Source: Hydractinia symbiolongicarpus (lineage: Eukaryota > Cnidaria > Hydrozoa > Anthoathecata > Hydractiniidae). From it: 64,000 nt of DNA. The notes beneath the pieces were generated by a model. The model was not told the DNA's origin. It ran no database searches and was given only the letters and a program-made list of their open reading frames with translations. The stretch is taken from contig NC_079881.1 in NCBI RefSeq assembly GCF_029227915.1, forward strand, positions 14,297,501-14,361,500, written 5' to 3'. Position numbers and translations under genes: made by a program. Shown in pieces: positions 8,655 to 16,090 of this stretch. Numbering within the stretch: position 1 is the stretch's first letter; each line of letters begins with the position of its first letter.

Positions 8655-9687
8655 TTACCACTCCTTGACATGCTCAGGAGGTACTTGAACATCCTCTGGG
8701 ATTAGCATGAGCTCCTCTGCCACAAAACTACGTTCGGGCCCACCTGCAAGATAGTACAACAGACGGCTAGACGGGCTTCGCCCTTCCGCTGACACGGCCG
8801 CCTCGATGCGATCCAACCTATACAGCTTTTTGCTCCACCAAGCGTCCGTTGCACGTCTTTTAGCATCACCATGCTCTTCCCCCGGTTGTAGCAGGTACAA
8901 GTAAAGACCGTCCTCAGGTAACGGTTTTTCTTGCTCCAGGCGATCTTTCGTAAGTGGGACTTCCTCTAGCTTGATTGCCTTGTTGGGTTTCATACCGATC
9001 ATGCCAGTTTTGGTATTGTTCATGCTTTTTACGATAGTGTACAGATGTTTCACCCATGTGGTACTAGTCTCATCAGTGACCAACTCTTGCGCGTCCTGGG
9101 ACTTGAACAGTCTCTCAGCGAGCACCTTGTTATAAGACTCGACAAAGGCTGTGAACGTATGGTGGTACTTGGTAGTTGCGCGCTTAATCTCGACCCCTTT
9201 GCCCTCTAGCAGCTTCGTCACATCTGACTTGAACTCACTACCGTTGTCACACTGGAAGATCTTCGGATAGCGTAAAGGTCCTCCTTTACCTCCGGGCTTC
9301 GCGTAAATGTCCTTGATCATGTCAGCGACTTCGCTGGCTTTCTTAGTTCTCAATGGTCTAGCTACCTTGTAGCGCGAGGCTACATCGATCCCTGTGAGGA
9401 TATATTTGTATTTCGAGCCATACAGGTGATCATGAGGCATGTAGAGCAAATTAAATTGGTGCATTTCATTAGGCCTTGTGATTGTAAAATGCGGGTAATC
9501 AATCCTTTTAGGTCCTCGAATATGTCTAAGCCATAAGAGTTGTCTAGACAGCCAGTGTACGACTTTCTTTTTAGGTAGTCCACTGTGCTCAGCGAGCAAT
9601 TTAACAGCCTTGCGACTGATCCAGAGATTTTCAGGGGTATAGTAAATACTGCTCAATTTTTTCGCTTCTTCTGATATGTTTCGACAT
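8655..9687 (-). pseudogene. int: Polinton retroviral-type integrase, frameshifted start, first catalytic Asp replaced
   Basis: Inserts the element into host DNA. The long frame (8655-9656, 333 codons) has no ATG start. An ATG with AATAAAC in front lies at 9687 in another frame, and an A6 run at about 9657-9662 is the likely indel. The RNase H-fold core has FQCDNGSEF (Asp137) and AFVESYN (Glu173), giving the D-35-E spacing. The first acidic position, expected in the HQxDLL strand, is Asn69 (HQFNLLYMP). The C-terminus has the Polinton-type SH3/chromo-like tail (DGLYLYLLQPGEEH, WSKKLYRLDRI). It sits in the middle of the element, convergent with the Bro-like gene. Inactive by inference. Confidence 0.9.
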
Positions 9688-9723
9688 GTTTATTACATAT
9701 CGAAAACATTTTACGCCCACCGT

Positions 9724-10122
9724 CTAGGCGAACTTGTACACTGCAAAACCAAGGAGGGCTAAGGATCCTACGATAAACGTCAGCTCGCCGTCTTGTTGCT
9801 GTTTGCTGGGCGTGTAGAAGTCGGATAACTTAGGAGCCTTCTCGATCGTTGCGATGTAATAGTCTCTCATAGCTTCATCGAGCTCCTTCAAGCTCTCTCC
9901 AGCTTGCCTTTTCAGCTCTCGTTGATGGTTATACCAATCGATCTTTGCCTGCCGATCTCTTACCCACTGTTGCTGAGCTGCTTGAAGTTGTTCAATCGCC
10001 TTGTCGTGCCTTTTACGCACGGCCTCACCATGGCCTGACAGCTTACTGAGCAAATAGTTGCTCCCCGAGAACGCGAAGGCATTGATTATAGCCCCACCCG
10101 CGAGTACTAATATGCTTGCCAT
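9724..10122 (-). CDS. Small Polinton membrane protein with coiled-coil middle
   Basis: 132 residues from the ATG at 10122, which follows AATAAAG. An upstream in-frame extension into the capsid gene is ignored. The N-terminus MASILVLAGGAIINAFAFSGSNYLL is hydrophobic. A long charged helix (RKRHDKAIEQLQAAQQQWVRDRQ, residues about 43-95) follows, then FYTPSKQQ and a C-terminal membrane segment (LTFIVGSLALLGFAVYKFA). I recognise it as a protein common in cnidarian-type Polintons, with no assigned function. It lies between integrase and the capsid gene and is probably a virion component. Confidence 0.75.
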   Translation of the reverse strand: MASILVLAGGAIINAFAFSGSNYLLSKLSGHGEAVRKRHDKAIEQLQAAQQQWVRDRQAKIDWYNHQRELKRQAGESLKELDEAMRDYYIATIEKAPKLSDFYTPSKQQQDGELTFIVGSLALLGFAVYKFA

Positions 10123-10142
10123 CTTTATTTTAGGATTCTCGT

Positions 10143-11423
10143 TTAATATTCGACACTGTGAAAACACCCATCTAAGATGTTCAGCTGAGCATCTTGAAGT
10201 AGGAAAACGTAGCATTTAATATCCCCTGTTGTTCCGTCTGCTTTCTTGGTCATATGCAAGGTTATACCGTCTGACACTCTCTGTAATGGCCTTCCGGAAC
10301 CGTGTAGACTATGATCAGGTGATGCTCGGAAATCAACAAACAGGGCGTATCTCTCTGTGAAGAACTGCCCAATCACCTTTGAATCGTGGCTACCGAATAA
10401 GTTTACGATCTGTTCGAGGTGATCTTTCGGGAGCATCGCGTGCGTGTAGAGCTCATTAGGCTCACCTTCGACAGTGATCGAGATTTTTTCGATCTTTGGG
10501 TTGTAGAAGACCTCGTTAGCACCCGAGTAAGCCTTTACTTTTCCAGGATCTACGAACAATAATAAGACGCCTTTTAAACTTTTTGCTGGAGTATCAATTT
10601 GCAAATTGTAGCTGGTATCAGCCTTTTTTATCGTGACAACTTTGCTACGGAGTACCCTTTCATAGGGTAGCGCCAAACGACTATACCGTGACATCATAGC
10701 GCTCGCGAGAGCCTCGTTATTAACCTTGTCAAACTCTAGTGCGATATTAGTGATCTTGTACGCACTGTCTGCGGGTTTAGCTGCCGTGCTTCCAACAGCT
10801 GGGGTACCGGCATCCTTTATAACGTCACCATATGATGCAAAATGGATCACAAACTGTAACCTATCGTGTAGCCCTGGCTGGTAGAACGGCAGATCCCTCG
10901 TGAGTTCGAACATTTTACCGATAGGGATGCAAAACGTGCTGCCATAAGCTGCGACGATCGCTTTTTCCTCATCCGTGCCTACATGATCAGTCGCTTTTAC
11001 CTGTAGGGCGCGGATTGTACCGTCGTTGGGATTGATCCCCTCTAGGATCAGGTTGTTTTCCCGATCAAACTTGGGCAACCATAGGTCCTTGTAGGTAGCG
11101 AGCACCCTGTAGGCGCTAATATTTTGCACCTCGTTGTCCTTCAAAGTAATACGAAGATTTTGCACCAAGGATTTACCTATATTGCTGACGATAGTGCGCT
11201 TCGTGTTTGTTCCCGTAAGTTCCAGATAAAAAAGTAGTTTGATACTAGATGGAAAAATTACATCGTTCTGCCCCATGTTGGAGATGTCAACATACAAGTC
11301 CTCGTTCTGATTAATCATACTAGGCACATGACCTACTTTTACACGCTGCTTCTTCCCTTTCATAGCCATCATTGTTTTAATCTCCGCGTAGGGATCGAGC
11401 TTAGTTCCGAATATGTTACTCAT
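10143..11423 (-). CDS. Probable major capsid protein (double jelly-roll type) of the Polinton
   Basis: 426 residues, intact, starting at an ATG preceded by AATAAAGC. Recognisable family words are IFGTKLDPYAEIKTMMAM, NQNEDLYVDI, SIKLLFYLEL, ALPYERVLR, AKSLKGVLLLFVD, NPKIEKISITVEG and the end QDAQLNILDG. The pattern is beta-rich throughout with no membrane segment or signal peptide, as expected for a capsid protein. It is somewhat short for a double jelly-roll protein, so a large penton-like protein is the main alternative. It is followed 20 nt later by the small membrane protein gene. Retention of an open frame while replication genes decay is notable. Confidence 0.7.
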   Translation of the reverse strand: MSNIFGTKLDPYAEIKTMMAMKGKKQRVKVGHVPSMINQNEDLYVDISNMGQNDVIFPSSIKLLFYLELTGTNTKRTIVSNIGKSLVQNLRITLKDNEVQNISAYRVLATYKDLWLPKFDRENNLILEGINPNDGTIRALQVKATDHVGTDEEKAIVAAYGSTFCIPIGKMFELTRDLPFYQPGLHDRLQFVIHFASYGDVIKDAGTPAVGSTAAKPADSAYKITNIALEFDKVNNEALASAMMSRYSRLALPYERVLRSKVVTIKKADTSYNLQIDTPAKSLKGVLLLFVDPGKVKAYSGANEVFYNPKIEKISITVEGEPNELYTHAMLPKDHLEQIVNLFGSHDSKVIGQFFTERYALFVDFRASPDHSLHGSGRPLQRVSDGITLHMTKKADGTTGDIKCYVFLLQDAQLNILDGCFHSVEY

Positions 11424-11459
11424 GCTTTATTATTAGCTGATATTCGTTTCAAATAAATG
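11421..11459. promoter_or_regulatory. Divergent promoter region between capsid and coiled-coil genes
   Basis: 33 bp separate two divergent start codons. Each ATG has its own AATAAA directly in front (minus hexamer at 11426-11431, plus hexamer at 11452-11457). As the genes diverge, these hexamers cannot be poly(A) signals of an upstream neighbour, which supports a start-linked role. Confidence 0.55.
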
Positions 11460-12776
11460 CCAATTAATCCAATATACGAAGGAGACGACTTTACGCCAGA
11501 GGAAAAAATTTCAGACGAGGATTTCAGTACGCTCCAGCCTGATGCCAATTTAACGCCCGATCGCCTGGCGGCTCTGCAAGAGCATCACCAGCAAGATCAG
11601 GAACAATCCGGCTCAGCACGAGGCGACCTCACTGACACCACAACAAGGCAGAGGGAAGAGCTATTAAAATCAAAGGTCGACGATCTTTACAAACACCTTG
11701 GTGAGGAGCTAGGGCAGCCAATCGCGAGATTTTATAACGAGTTTGAGGTACAAGGAAACCAGCTTCTTTTCGATGGCATAGAGATCACGAAAAGGCATGG
11801 TGAATTAAGGAGCGTTGCCCAGATACAGAGGAGGTTAGGTACAAATCGCTTGCGAGCCATGGGGTTTACTGACTATACTACACCAAACAAAGGCAGTAAG
11901 GTAATGGCTCAGAAACTCCTTAACGAGATTGTTCACGTTGATCGCCTAGCGGCTCAGCAACAGAAGGCCGATGATATCGAAATGATGCCGCTGCTCGAGA
12001 ACGTCCTTGATGAAACGGAGAGCCTGATCGATCGCCTACCGGAGGAAGAGACTCCTTTTGGCTTCACAGAGCGTGAAAGAAGAGGGCTCAACCTCGAGCT
12101 TCAAACGCTAAGGGGTAACCTGAGGCACCTGAAAAACAAGATGATCTTCTACGACAGCGAGATCGCCAAAGCAGAAGCCAAGGTGAAAAGGCTTGAAACG
12201 AAGAAAGCTACACCTGGAGTATCAGAGGAGCAGCAAACTATCTGGAACGAAGACATTGCAAAGGCTAGGGAAGATCTAGAACGACTCCAAGATCAAAAGG
12301 AAGCAGTACGAGAAGCACACGGTTTACTATCATCTGACACTCAGAGCCAACTGAAAGCAATTAAGGAAACGCTGATGAAAATCGCAGAAGGCGATAAATC
12401 TCTGGCTGAAAAGCTTAGAATCTTATTCAAGGAGCAAGGGATTACTATAGCTAGCATCGTGGCGGCTGTTGGTCTACTGATTTCCACCATCGTACTCGCA
12501 GTTACAGGTGGTGGTGGTTCCGCAACAGGCGCAGGAGGAAGTGCCGCAGGGAAGGGTTTCATACAAAAACAGCTGGAAAGGCTTGGAAAATTTTTGAAAT
12601 ACTTAGCAGGTAAGGCAGGTGCGGCGCTACCAGGGATTATTGGCACGGTTGTCTCGTTCTTTTTCAGAGTGGCTGCGAGAGTTGTCGAATATGTAGCCAA
12701 GCATCTATACATGGCGATCGCTGCCGCTGCTGCTCTTGTTGTGGTATATGTTGGGAAGAGAGGTAAACTATCGTAG
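11457..12776 (+). CDS. Coiled-coil membrane protein of Polinton
   Basis: 439 residues, intact, start inside AATAAATG. It is acidic and Gln-rich to about residue 60, includes two DRLAA(L/Q)Q-type words, and has long coiled coils (about 205-320). A membrane segment ITIASIVAAVGLLISTIVLAV (about 323-343) is followed by a Gly-rich linker (GGGGSATGAGG), a further helical hydrophobic region, and a C-terminal membrane segment (YMAIAAAAALVVVYVG). I recognise the family from cnidarian Polintons without a known role. The layout suits a virion membrane or scaffold protein. It converges with the next gene. Confidence 0.75.
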   Translation: MPINPIYEGDDFTPEEKISDEDFSTLQPDANLTPDRLAALQEHHQQDQEQSGSARGDLTDTTTRQREELLKSKVDDLYKHLGEELGQPIARFYNEFEVQGNQLLFDGIEITKRHGELRSVAQIQRRLGTNRLRAMGFTDYTTPNKGSKVMAQKLLNEIVHVDRLAAQQQKADDIEMMPLLENVLDETESLIDRLPEEETPFGFTERERRGLNLELQTLRGNLRHLKNKMIFYDSEIAKAEAKVKRLETKKATPGVSEEQQTIWNEDIAKAREDLERLQDQKEAVREAHGLLSSDTQSQLKAIKETLMKIAEGDKSLAEKLRILFKEQGITIASIVAAVGLLISTIVLAVTGGGGSATGAGGSAAGKGFIQKQLERLGKFLKYLAGKAGAALPGIIGTVVSFFFRVAARVVEYVAKHLYMAIAAAAALVVVYVGKRGKLS

Positions 12777-12778
12777 AT

Positions 12779-12811
12779 GATCTAGTATGTTGACAAAAAA
12801 AATATTAGATC
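12779..12811. terminator. Hairpin between convergent genes
   Basis: Arms GATCTAGTAT and ATATTAGATC pair with one mismatch around an A-rich loop. It lies 2 nt after the coiled-coil gene stop and upstream (on +) of the minus-strand gene end at 12862. Confidence 0.45.
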
Positions 12812-12850
12812 GCCTTGCGGCCGTGTCAGCGGAAGGGCAAAGCCCGTCTC
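12809..12850 (+). repeat. Intergenic copy of a sequence also inside the integrase gene
   Basis: About 33 bp beginning GCGGCCGTGTCAGCGGAAGG match, with one visible difference, the reverse complement of 8778-8812 within the integrase C-terminus. It starts with GATCGCCTTGCGG, a member of the GATCGCCTAGCGGCTCAGCA-type words also seen at about 8604, 11562, 11941 and 12029. Confidence 0.6.
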
Positions 12851-12861
12851 AGCATGAGCAC

Positions 12862-14001
12862 CTATTTTTTAATCCATAGATATGCTAAGATGAGACCTAC
12901 TCCCGCAGTAACCAAGGTGGTCTTGGTGTCCTCGTGAGGGTTTCCATCTCCTAGACCTGACTGAGGTATCGGTGGCATCTTTTCAGACCCCCGGGTTAGG
13001 GCACCCCGCCCCGCTTGGGTAGGACTGCCTCGTTTTAAACCCTGAGGCTGTGTGGGCTTGTTGTTTAGGTCTAGCGTTATGCCAATCATCGCACTCGCCG
13101 GCGCAATCAAGATGTTGTTGTTATACCCCACAATTTTACCAATACGCAAGTTCATATCGGATGGTAGCATGTACACGTGGTGCATCACGGCAAAATTCAC
13201 TGGGGTCCTGGCATATTGAAGCACCTTTTGAAACTCGGTGATATCGTGGCCTACGTTCTTCTCACGTTGTACCATGGCTTCGAATTTCTGTAGTAGTATC
13301 TGTCTCGCTGTAAAATTGTCAGCATCCGAACCTATAAGGGATGCCTTGGCATCAGCTTGGGATCCTAGTAGTAAAATCACGTAAACTCGAATACTCTCGC
13401 TAAGCTTCGACAGACCTTCCGATGTCAGGCCTTGGCTCGTAGGCATGATAAACTTGGCCCAGTCCCCATCAACTTGCGGCCACCAGCTACCATTTGTGAG
13501 CGAGGACATGAGAGCTTTTAACTTGTATTGGGCATTGGGGTCGGCACCATATTCACGACAATTCTGGGCATATCCAGATGTAGAGTAGGGGTTCTCGTAT
13601 TGAGAAAAGCCGTCATCGTATGGCATGGGTACCTTCATTCTCGCTAGGATACGCCGCATGTGGTAATAGACGTGGAATTTAAAGATACTGTTGATGAGAG
13701 GCACGGAGCCATTCAAGTGTTTGGCGGATATACCTAGGGCGGTACTAGCGCAATGACAAGCGAAATTAACTTGTATATTCCAGTAGCCAAGGGCTTGACC
13801 GGTCCAATTTACACTGACTGGGTCGTTCAACAGGTTAGTGGGGACTTTTATAGGGTATTTCATGAACATCGAGAAGGTCACGGGAATGTGTGATTCTGTA
13901 GAAACGTAGAGGTCTTGATGTTCTAGATTAATTACACCGAGGGGCCATTCTCCTCTATTGGACTTGTATTTTGCCCTGTGGTTATAGCTATAAATGTTCA
14001 T
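12862..14001 (-). CDS. Large conserved Polinton protein with C-terminal membrane anchor
   Basis: 379 residues, intact. The N-terminal 130 residues look beta-rich (RGEWPLGVINLEHQDLYVS, VTFSMFMKYPIKVP, GQALGYWNIQVNFACHCAS). A helical part with VYYHMRRILARMKVPMPYDDGF follows, then RIGKIVGYNNNILIAPASA. A Gly/Pro-rich linker leads to one membrane segment at the end (LVTAGVGLILAYLWIKK). The family is familiar from cnidarian-type Polintons. A structural role (penton or membrane-anchored virion protein) is inferred. Its start is separated by only 18 bp from a divergent small gene. Confidence 0.7.
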   Translation of the reverse strand: MNIYSYNHRAKYKSNRGEWPLGVINLEHQDLYVSTESHIPVTFSMFMKYPIKVPTNLLNDPVSVNWTGQALGYWNIQVNFACHCASTALGISAKHLNGSVPLINSIFKFHVYYHMRRILARMKVPMPYDDGFSQYENPYSTSGYAQNCREYGADPNAQYKLKALMSSLTNGSWWPQVDGDWAKFIMPTSQGLTSEGLSKLSESIRVYVILLLGSQADAKASLIGSDADNFTARQILLQKFEAMVQREKNVGHDITEFQKVLQYARTPVNFAVMHHVYMLPSDMNLRIGKIVGYNNNILIAPASAMIGITLDLNNKPTQPQGLKRGSPTQAGRGALTRGSEKMPPIPQSGLGDGNPHEDTKTTLVTAGVGLILAYLWIKK

Positions 14002-14019
14002 GTTTCTTTAAGAATAAAC

Positions 14020-14169
14020 ATGAGACAGCTGTATGTCACGGATATAGAGAAGCCTACAATTTTTGACGATTACCTAGGGCAGGACACGAGAATTGCCCTG
14101 AAATCAAGTATTCGACCTACGTGGCTGAACCTTTACAACGACAGTGATTTTACAATACGCAAAGTATGA
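14020..14169 (+). CDS. 49-residue protein, Polinton right arm
   Basis: The start lies in AATAAACATG (14013-14022), divergent from the previous gene. The product (MRQLYVTDIEKPTIFDDYLG, ending YNDSDFTIRKV) is compact, charged and lacks membrane segments. It is followed 30 nt later by another + gene. It could be a short structural protein or the leader of the next gene. No family is recognised. Confidence 0.55.
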   Translation: MRQLYVTDIEKPTIFDDYLGQDTRIALKSSIRPTWLNLYNDSDFTIRKV

Positions 14170-14199
14170 CCTGATCAGACTGTTACCCGAATTACAATA

Positions 14200-14655
14200 A
14201 TGAACGGCCTGTACAAGATCGAGGATATCGCGGCCATCGTCAACAGTCAGGCAGGGGACAAGATTAAGCTGTTTGTCCTGAAAAATGGACTCTGCAGGCT
14301 TAGGGTTAGTGACGGGTATACTGTGGTAATCCATCGACAACTGCAAGAGCTTATGGGGCTACCCTACGACCCTGCAAAAAAGTATTTTACCAAAGGCGAC
14401 CATGACAGCTTATACAAAACTGACGTGTACCAAAGATTAAGACTCGTTTGCCCCCAGCTGGATGAGGATGACTGCCTACTGGATGGAAAGAAATCAAAAA
14501 TTCTTGCTTTGCTTCCCACCAAAGAGTTAAACGCATGGGGAGACATGCTTACATGGAGTTTTGACACTCCAATCTACCTTCCTTTGACGGACGAGCATCA
14601 TCATGAAAAAAATGTTTCGTTCGTCGGAATTACGATGCATTTACTCATAGAATAA
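14200..14655 (+). CDS. Conserved Polinton protein, possible minor capsid component
   Basis: 151 residues from ATG 14200 (preceded by ACAATA, weaker than the usual motif). Words such as GLCRLRVSDGYTVVIHRQLQELMGLPYD, DVYQRLRLVCPQLDEDD, LDGKKSKILALLPTKELNAWGD and the end VGITMHLLIE are reminiscent of a Polinton protein of beta-rich character. A minor capsid (single jelly-roll) role is a guess from composition and position. The stop is followed within 2 nt by the next start, so joint expression is likely. Confidence 0.6.
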   Translation: MNGLYKIEDIAAIVNSQAGDKIKLFVLKNGLCRLRVSDGYTVVIHRQLQELMGLPYDPAKKYFTKGDHDSLYKTDVYQRLRLVCPQLDEDDCLLDGKKSKILALLPTKELNAWGDMLTWSFDTPIYLPLTDEHHHEKNVSFVGITMHLLIE

Positions 14656-15300
14656 ATGACTGATACAATGAAGCTTTACCCAACTTTGCCGCCAAGTGCT
14701 CCTGAGCATGAGCCTGACGAAAGTCAGGTCTACAGACTAAAAAAGATCGAAGAAATCGAGCAGTACCTGCGTGCTGAGATCAAGGAGAGAGAAAAACTAT
14801 ACAAAAGGTTCAAGCTTTGGGGAATGGGGCTTCGGTATGCTGATCATGGCATGATTGCTGTTACTGTCATCACCTCCGCAGCAGGTATTGCCACGCTCGC
14901 AACCGGATTCGGAGCCCCTATAGCAATTGGTCTTGAAGCCGCGGCTCTTGCAGTGGGAATAGGCCAAGTAGGTCTCAAGAATGCCTCGAAGCGATTAGAG
15001 CACAAGGTGCACAAGCACGAATGCATCAAACTCCTGGCAGAGTCGAAGCTAGACACTGTATACGATAAGATTTCCAGAGCGATCCAAGATAGTACAATTT
15101 CAGACTACAAGTTTACATGGATCATGCAGGAAAAACAGCGCTACATGATACTCAAGGGGCAGATCCGACAACGAACGAAAAAAGCTGTGAAATCCATCAA
15201 CGAGAATGAACGCGCAGAGTTGGTGGCATAAGGCAGGCAAGAAGCCAAAGATGAAATTTTGAAAAAACTTCAATCTGCGCAGTATGTCAGCGCTACTTAG
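14656..15300 (+). pseudogene. Membrane protein of Polinton with premature stop before its conserved tail
   Basis: Open for 191 codons from AATAAATG (14651-14658) to TAA at 15229. The protein begins LYPTLPPSAPEHEP, then has a coiled-coil segment (KKIEEIEQYLRAEIKEREKL), a glycine-rich hydrophobic stretch (VITSAAGIATLATGFGAPIAIGLEAAALAVGIGQVGL, about 70-106) and a basic helical tail. The same frame continues for 22 more codons (GRQEAKDEILKKLQSAQ) to TAG 15298, with the composition expected for the family's C-terminus. The TAA therefore looks like a late nonsense change that may be tolerated. A membrane-remodelling or virion role is inferred. Confidence 0.65.
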
Positions 15301-15322
15301 AGTCTCCACCTGCTTATTCATA

Positions 15323-15352
15323 GATCTAGTGTATTGTTCAAAACACTAGATC
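15323..15352. terminator. Perfect hairpin between convergent genes
   Basis: Arms GATCTAGTGT and ACACTAGATC with a 10-nt loop lie between the + gene ending at 15300 and the minus SAP gene ending at 15355. The clearest example of the element's 3'-end hairpins. Confidence 0.6.
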
Positions 15353-15354
15353 AC

Positions 15355-15621
15355 CTACACAATTTCGATCACTTCTCTCGTATCTTGATCTATGAGCAAG
15401 TCGCTATCATGTACGACACGTCGCTGAGCAAGACCCCTAAAATATTGAGCTAGATTTTTCTGCCATGCAATTTTAACACAAGGCTCGCAGTACGGTCCGT
15501 CCGTTTGTGTCGACGCATCCTTATACTTGACTTTGTGTATAGCTTCGACAAGGTCTGCTCGCTTCAACGTAGAGTACCCCTTGAGACCTAAGGCTTTAGC
15601 TTCTTGTCGCAGTTTGTCCAT
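15355..15621 (-). CDS. Small SAP-domain protein
   Basis: 88 residues. The first 35 (LRQEAKALGLKGYSTLKRADLVEAIH) match the SAP/LEM-like helix-extended-helix pattern that binds DNA. Next comes DASTQTD, two cysteine pairs of which CEPC is clear, and an acidic tail. SAP-type small proteins recur in Polintons. It lies first in the minus-strand right arm and is preceded (upstream) by ATAAACAAATG. A DNA-binding role in replication or packaging is inferred. Confidence 0.65.
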   Translation of the reverse strand: MDKLRQEAKALGLKGYSTLKRADLVEAIHKVKYKDASTQTDGPYCEPCVKIAWQKNLAQYFRGLAQRRVVHDSDLLIDQDTREVIEIV

Positions 15622-15654
15622 TTGTTTATGTGAACAGCGCCAGGCTTTCGTTAT

Positions 15655-15680
15655 TTTTGTGACTGTCTCCAGTCACAAAA
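15655..15680. terminator. Perfect hairpin 3' of the putative OB-fold gene
   Basis: Arms TTTTGTGACT and AGTCACAAAA with a 6-nt loop, just beyond the minus-strand stop at 15700. The core TTTTGTGA recurs at 7726-7734 and, as TTTTGTGG, at 62604 in the second copy. Confidence 0.6.
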
Positions 15681-15699
15681 GATTACTTTTTTTGTCTTT

Positions 15700-16003
15700 T
15701 TAGTCTTCCACTTCCACAAGGTTGTAATCATAGTAAAATTGACCAGGATTCTTCGTAGATTGTTTCTTTCCCAGTGATTTGATGAACATCTGACCTGTTC
15801 GACCTATCAAAGCTTCTCTCAGTACACTCGTTGCCCATGCTCGAAATCGTTCACCATCGCAATCGATCAAGGCGATGACAGTTGCATCACCTTTTTTGGT
15901 CTTGATCTCTTCAACATACTCAATTTTGAACATCACGCCACTTCATAATACTCTCGTGTTCTGATTTCAAGGCATCAAATTGTTCTCCAGATAGGAAAGG
16001 CAT
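15700..16003 (-). pseudogene. Putative OB-fold (ssDNA-binding-like) protein, probably frameshifted
   Basis: The long frame (15700-15936) encodes KIEYVEEIKTKKGDATVIALIDCDGERFRAWATSVLREAL, a strand pattern like small OB-fold ssDNA-binding proteins, ending YYDYNLVEVED. A separate frame begins at ATG 16003 behind AATAAAGAG (MPFLSGEQFDALKSEHESIMKW...) and runs into the first frame with a one-base mismatch around 15930. A single gene with an indel is the simplest reading. Two overlapping genes are the alternative. Function is inferred from pattern only. Confidence 0.5.
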
Positions 16004-16090
16004 CTCTTTATTATAGATTTTTTAAACCTCAACCAGGATCAAAATACTGGACATTACTTTCATAATTTAGAGATCTCGCGCTTTTCTTCC

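Noticed and set aside
12341-12712. Minus-strand 123-codon ORF inside the coiled-coil membrane gene
   Set aside because: An antisense shadow of a low-complexity Gly/Ala-rich coding region.
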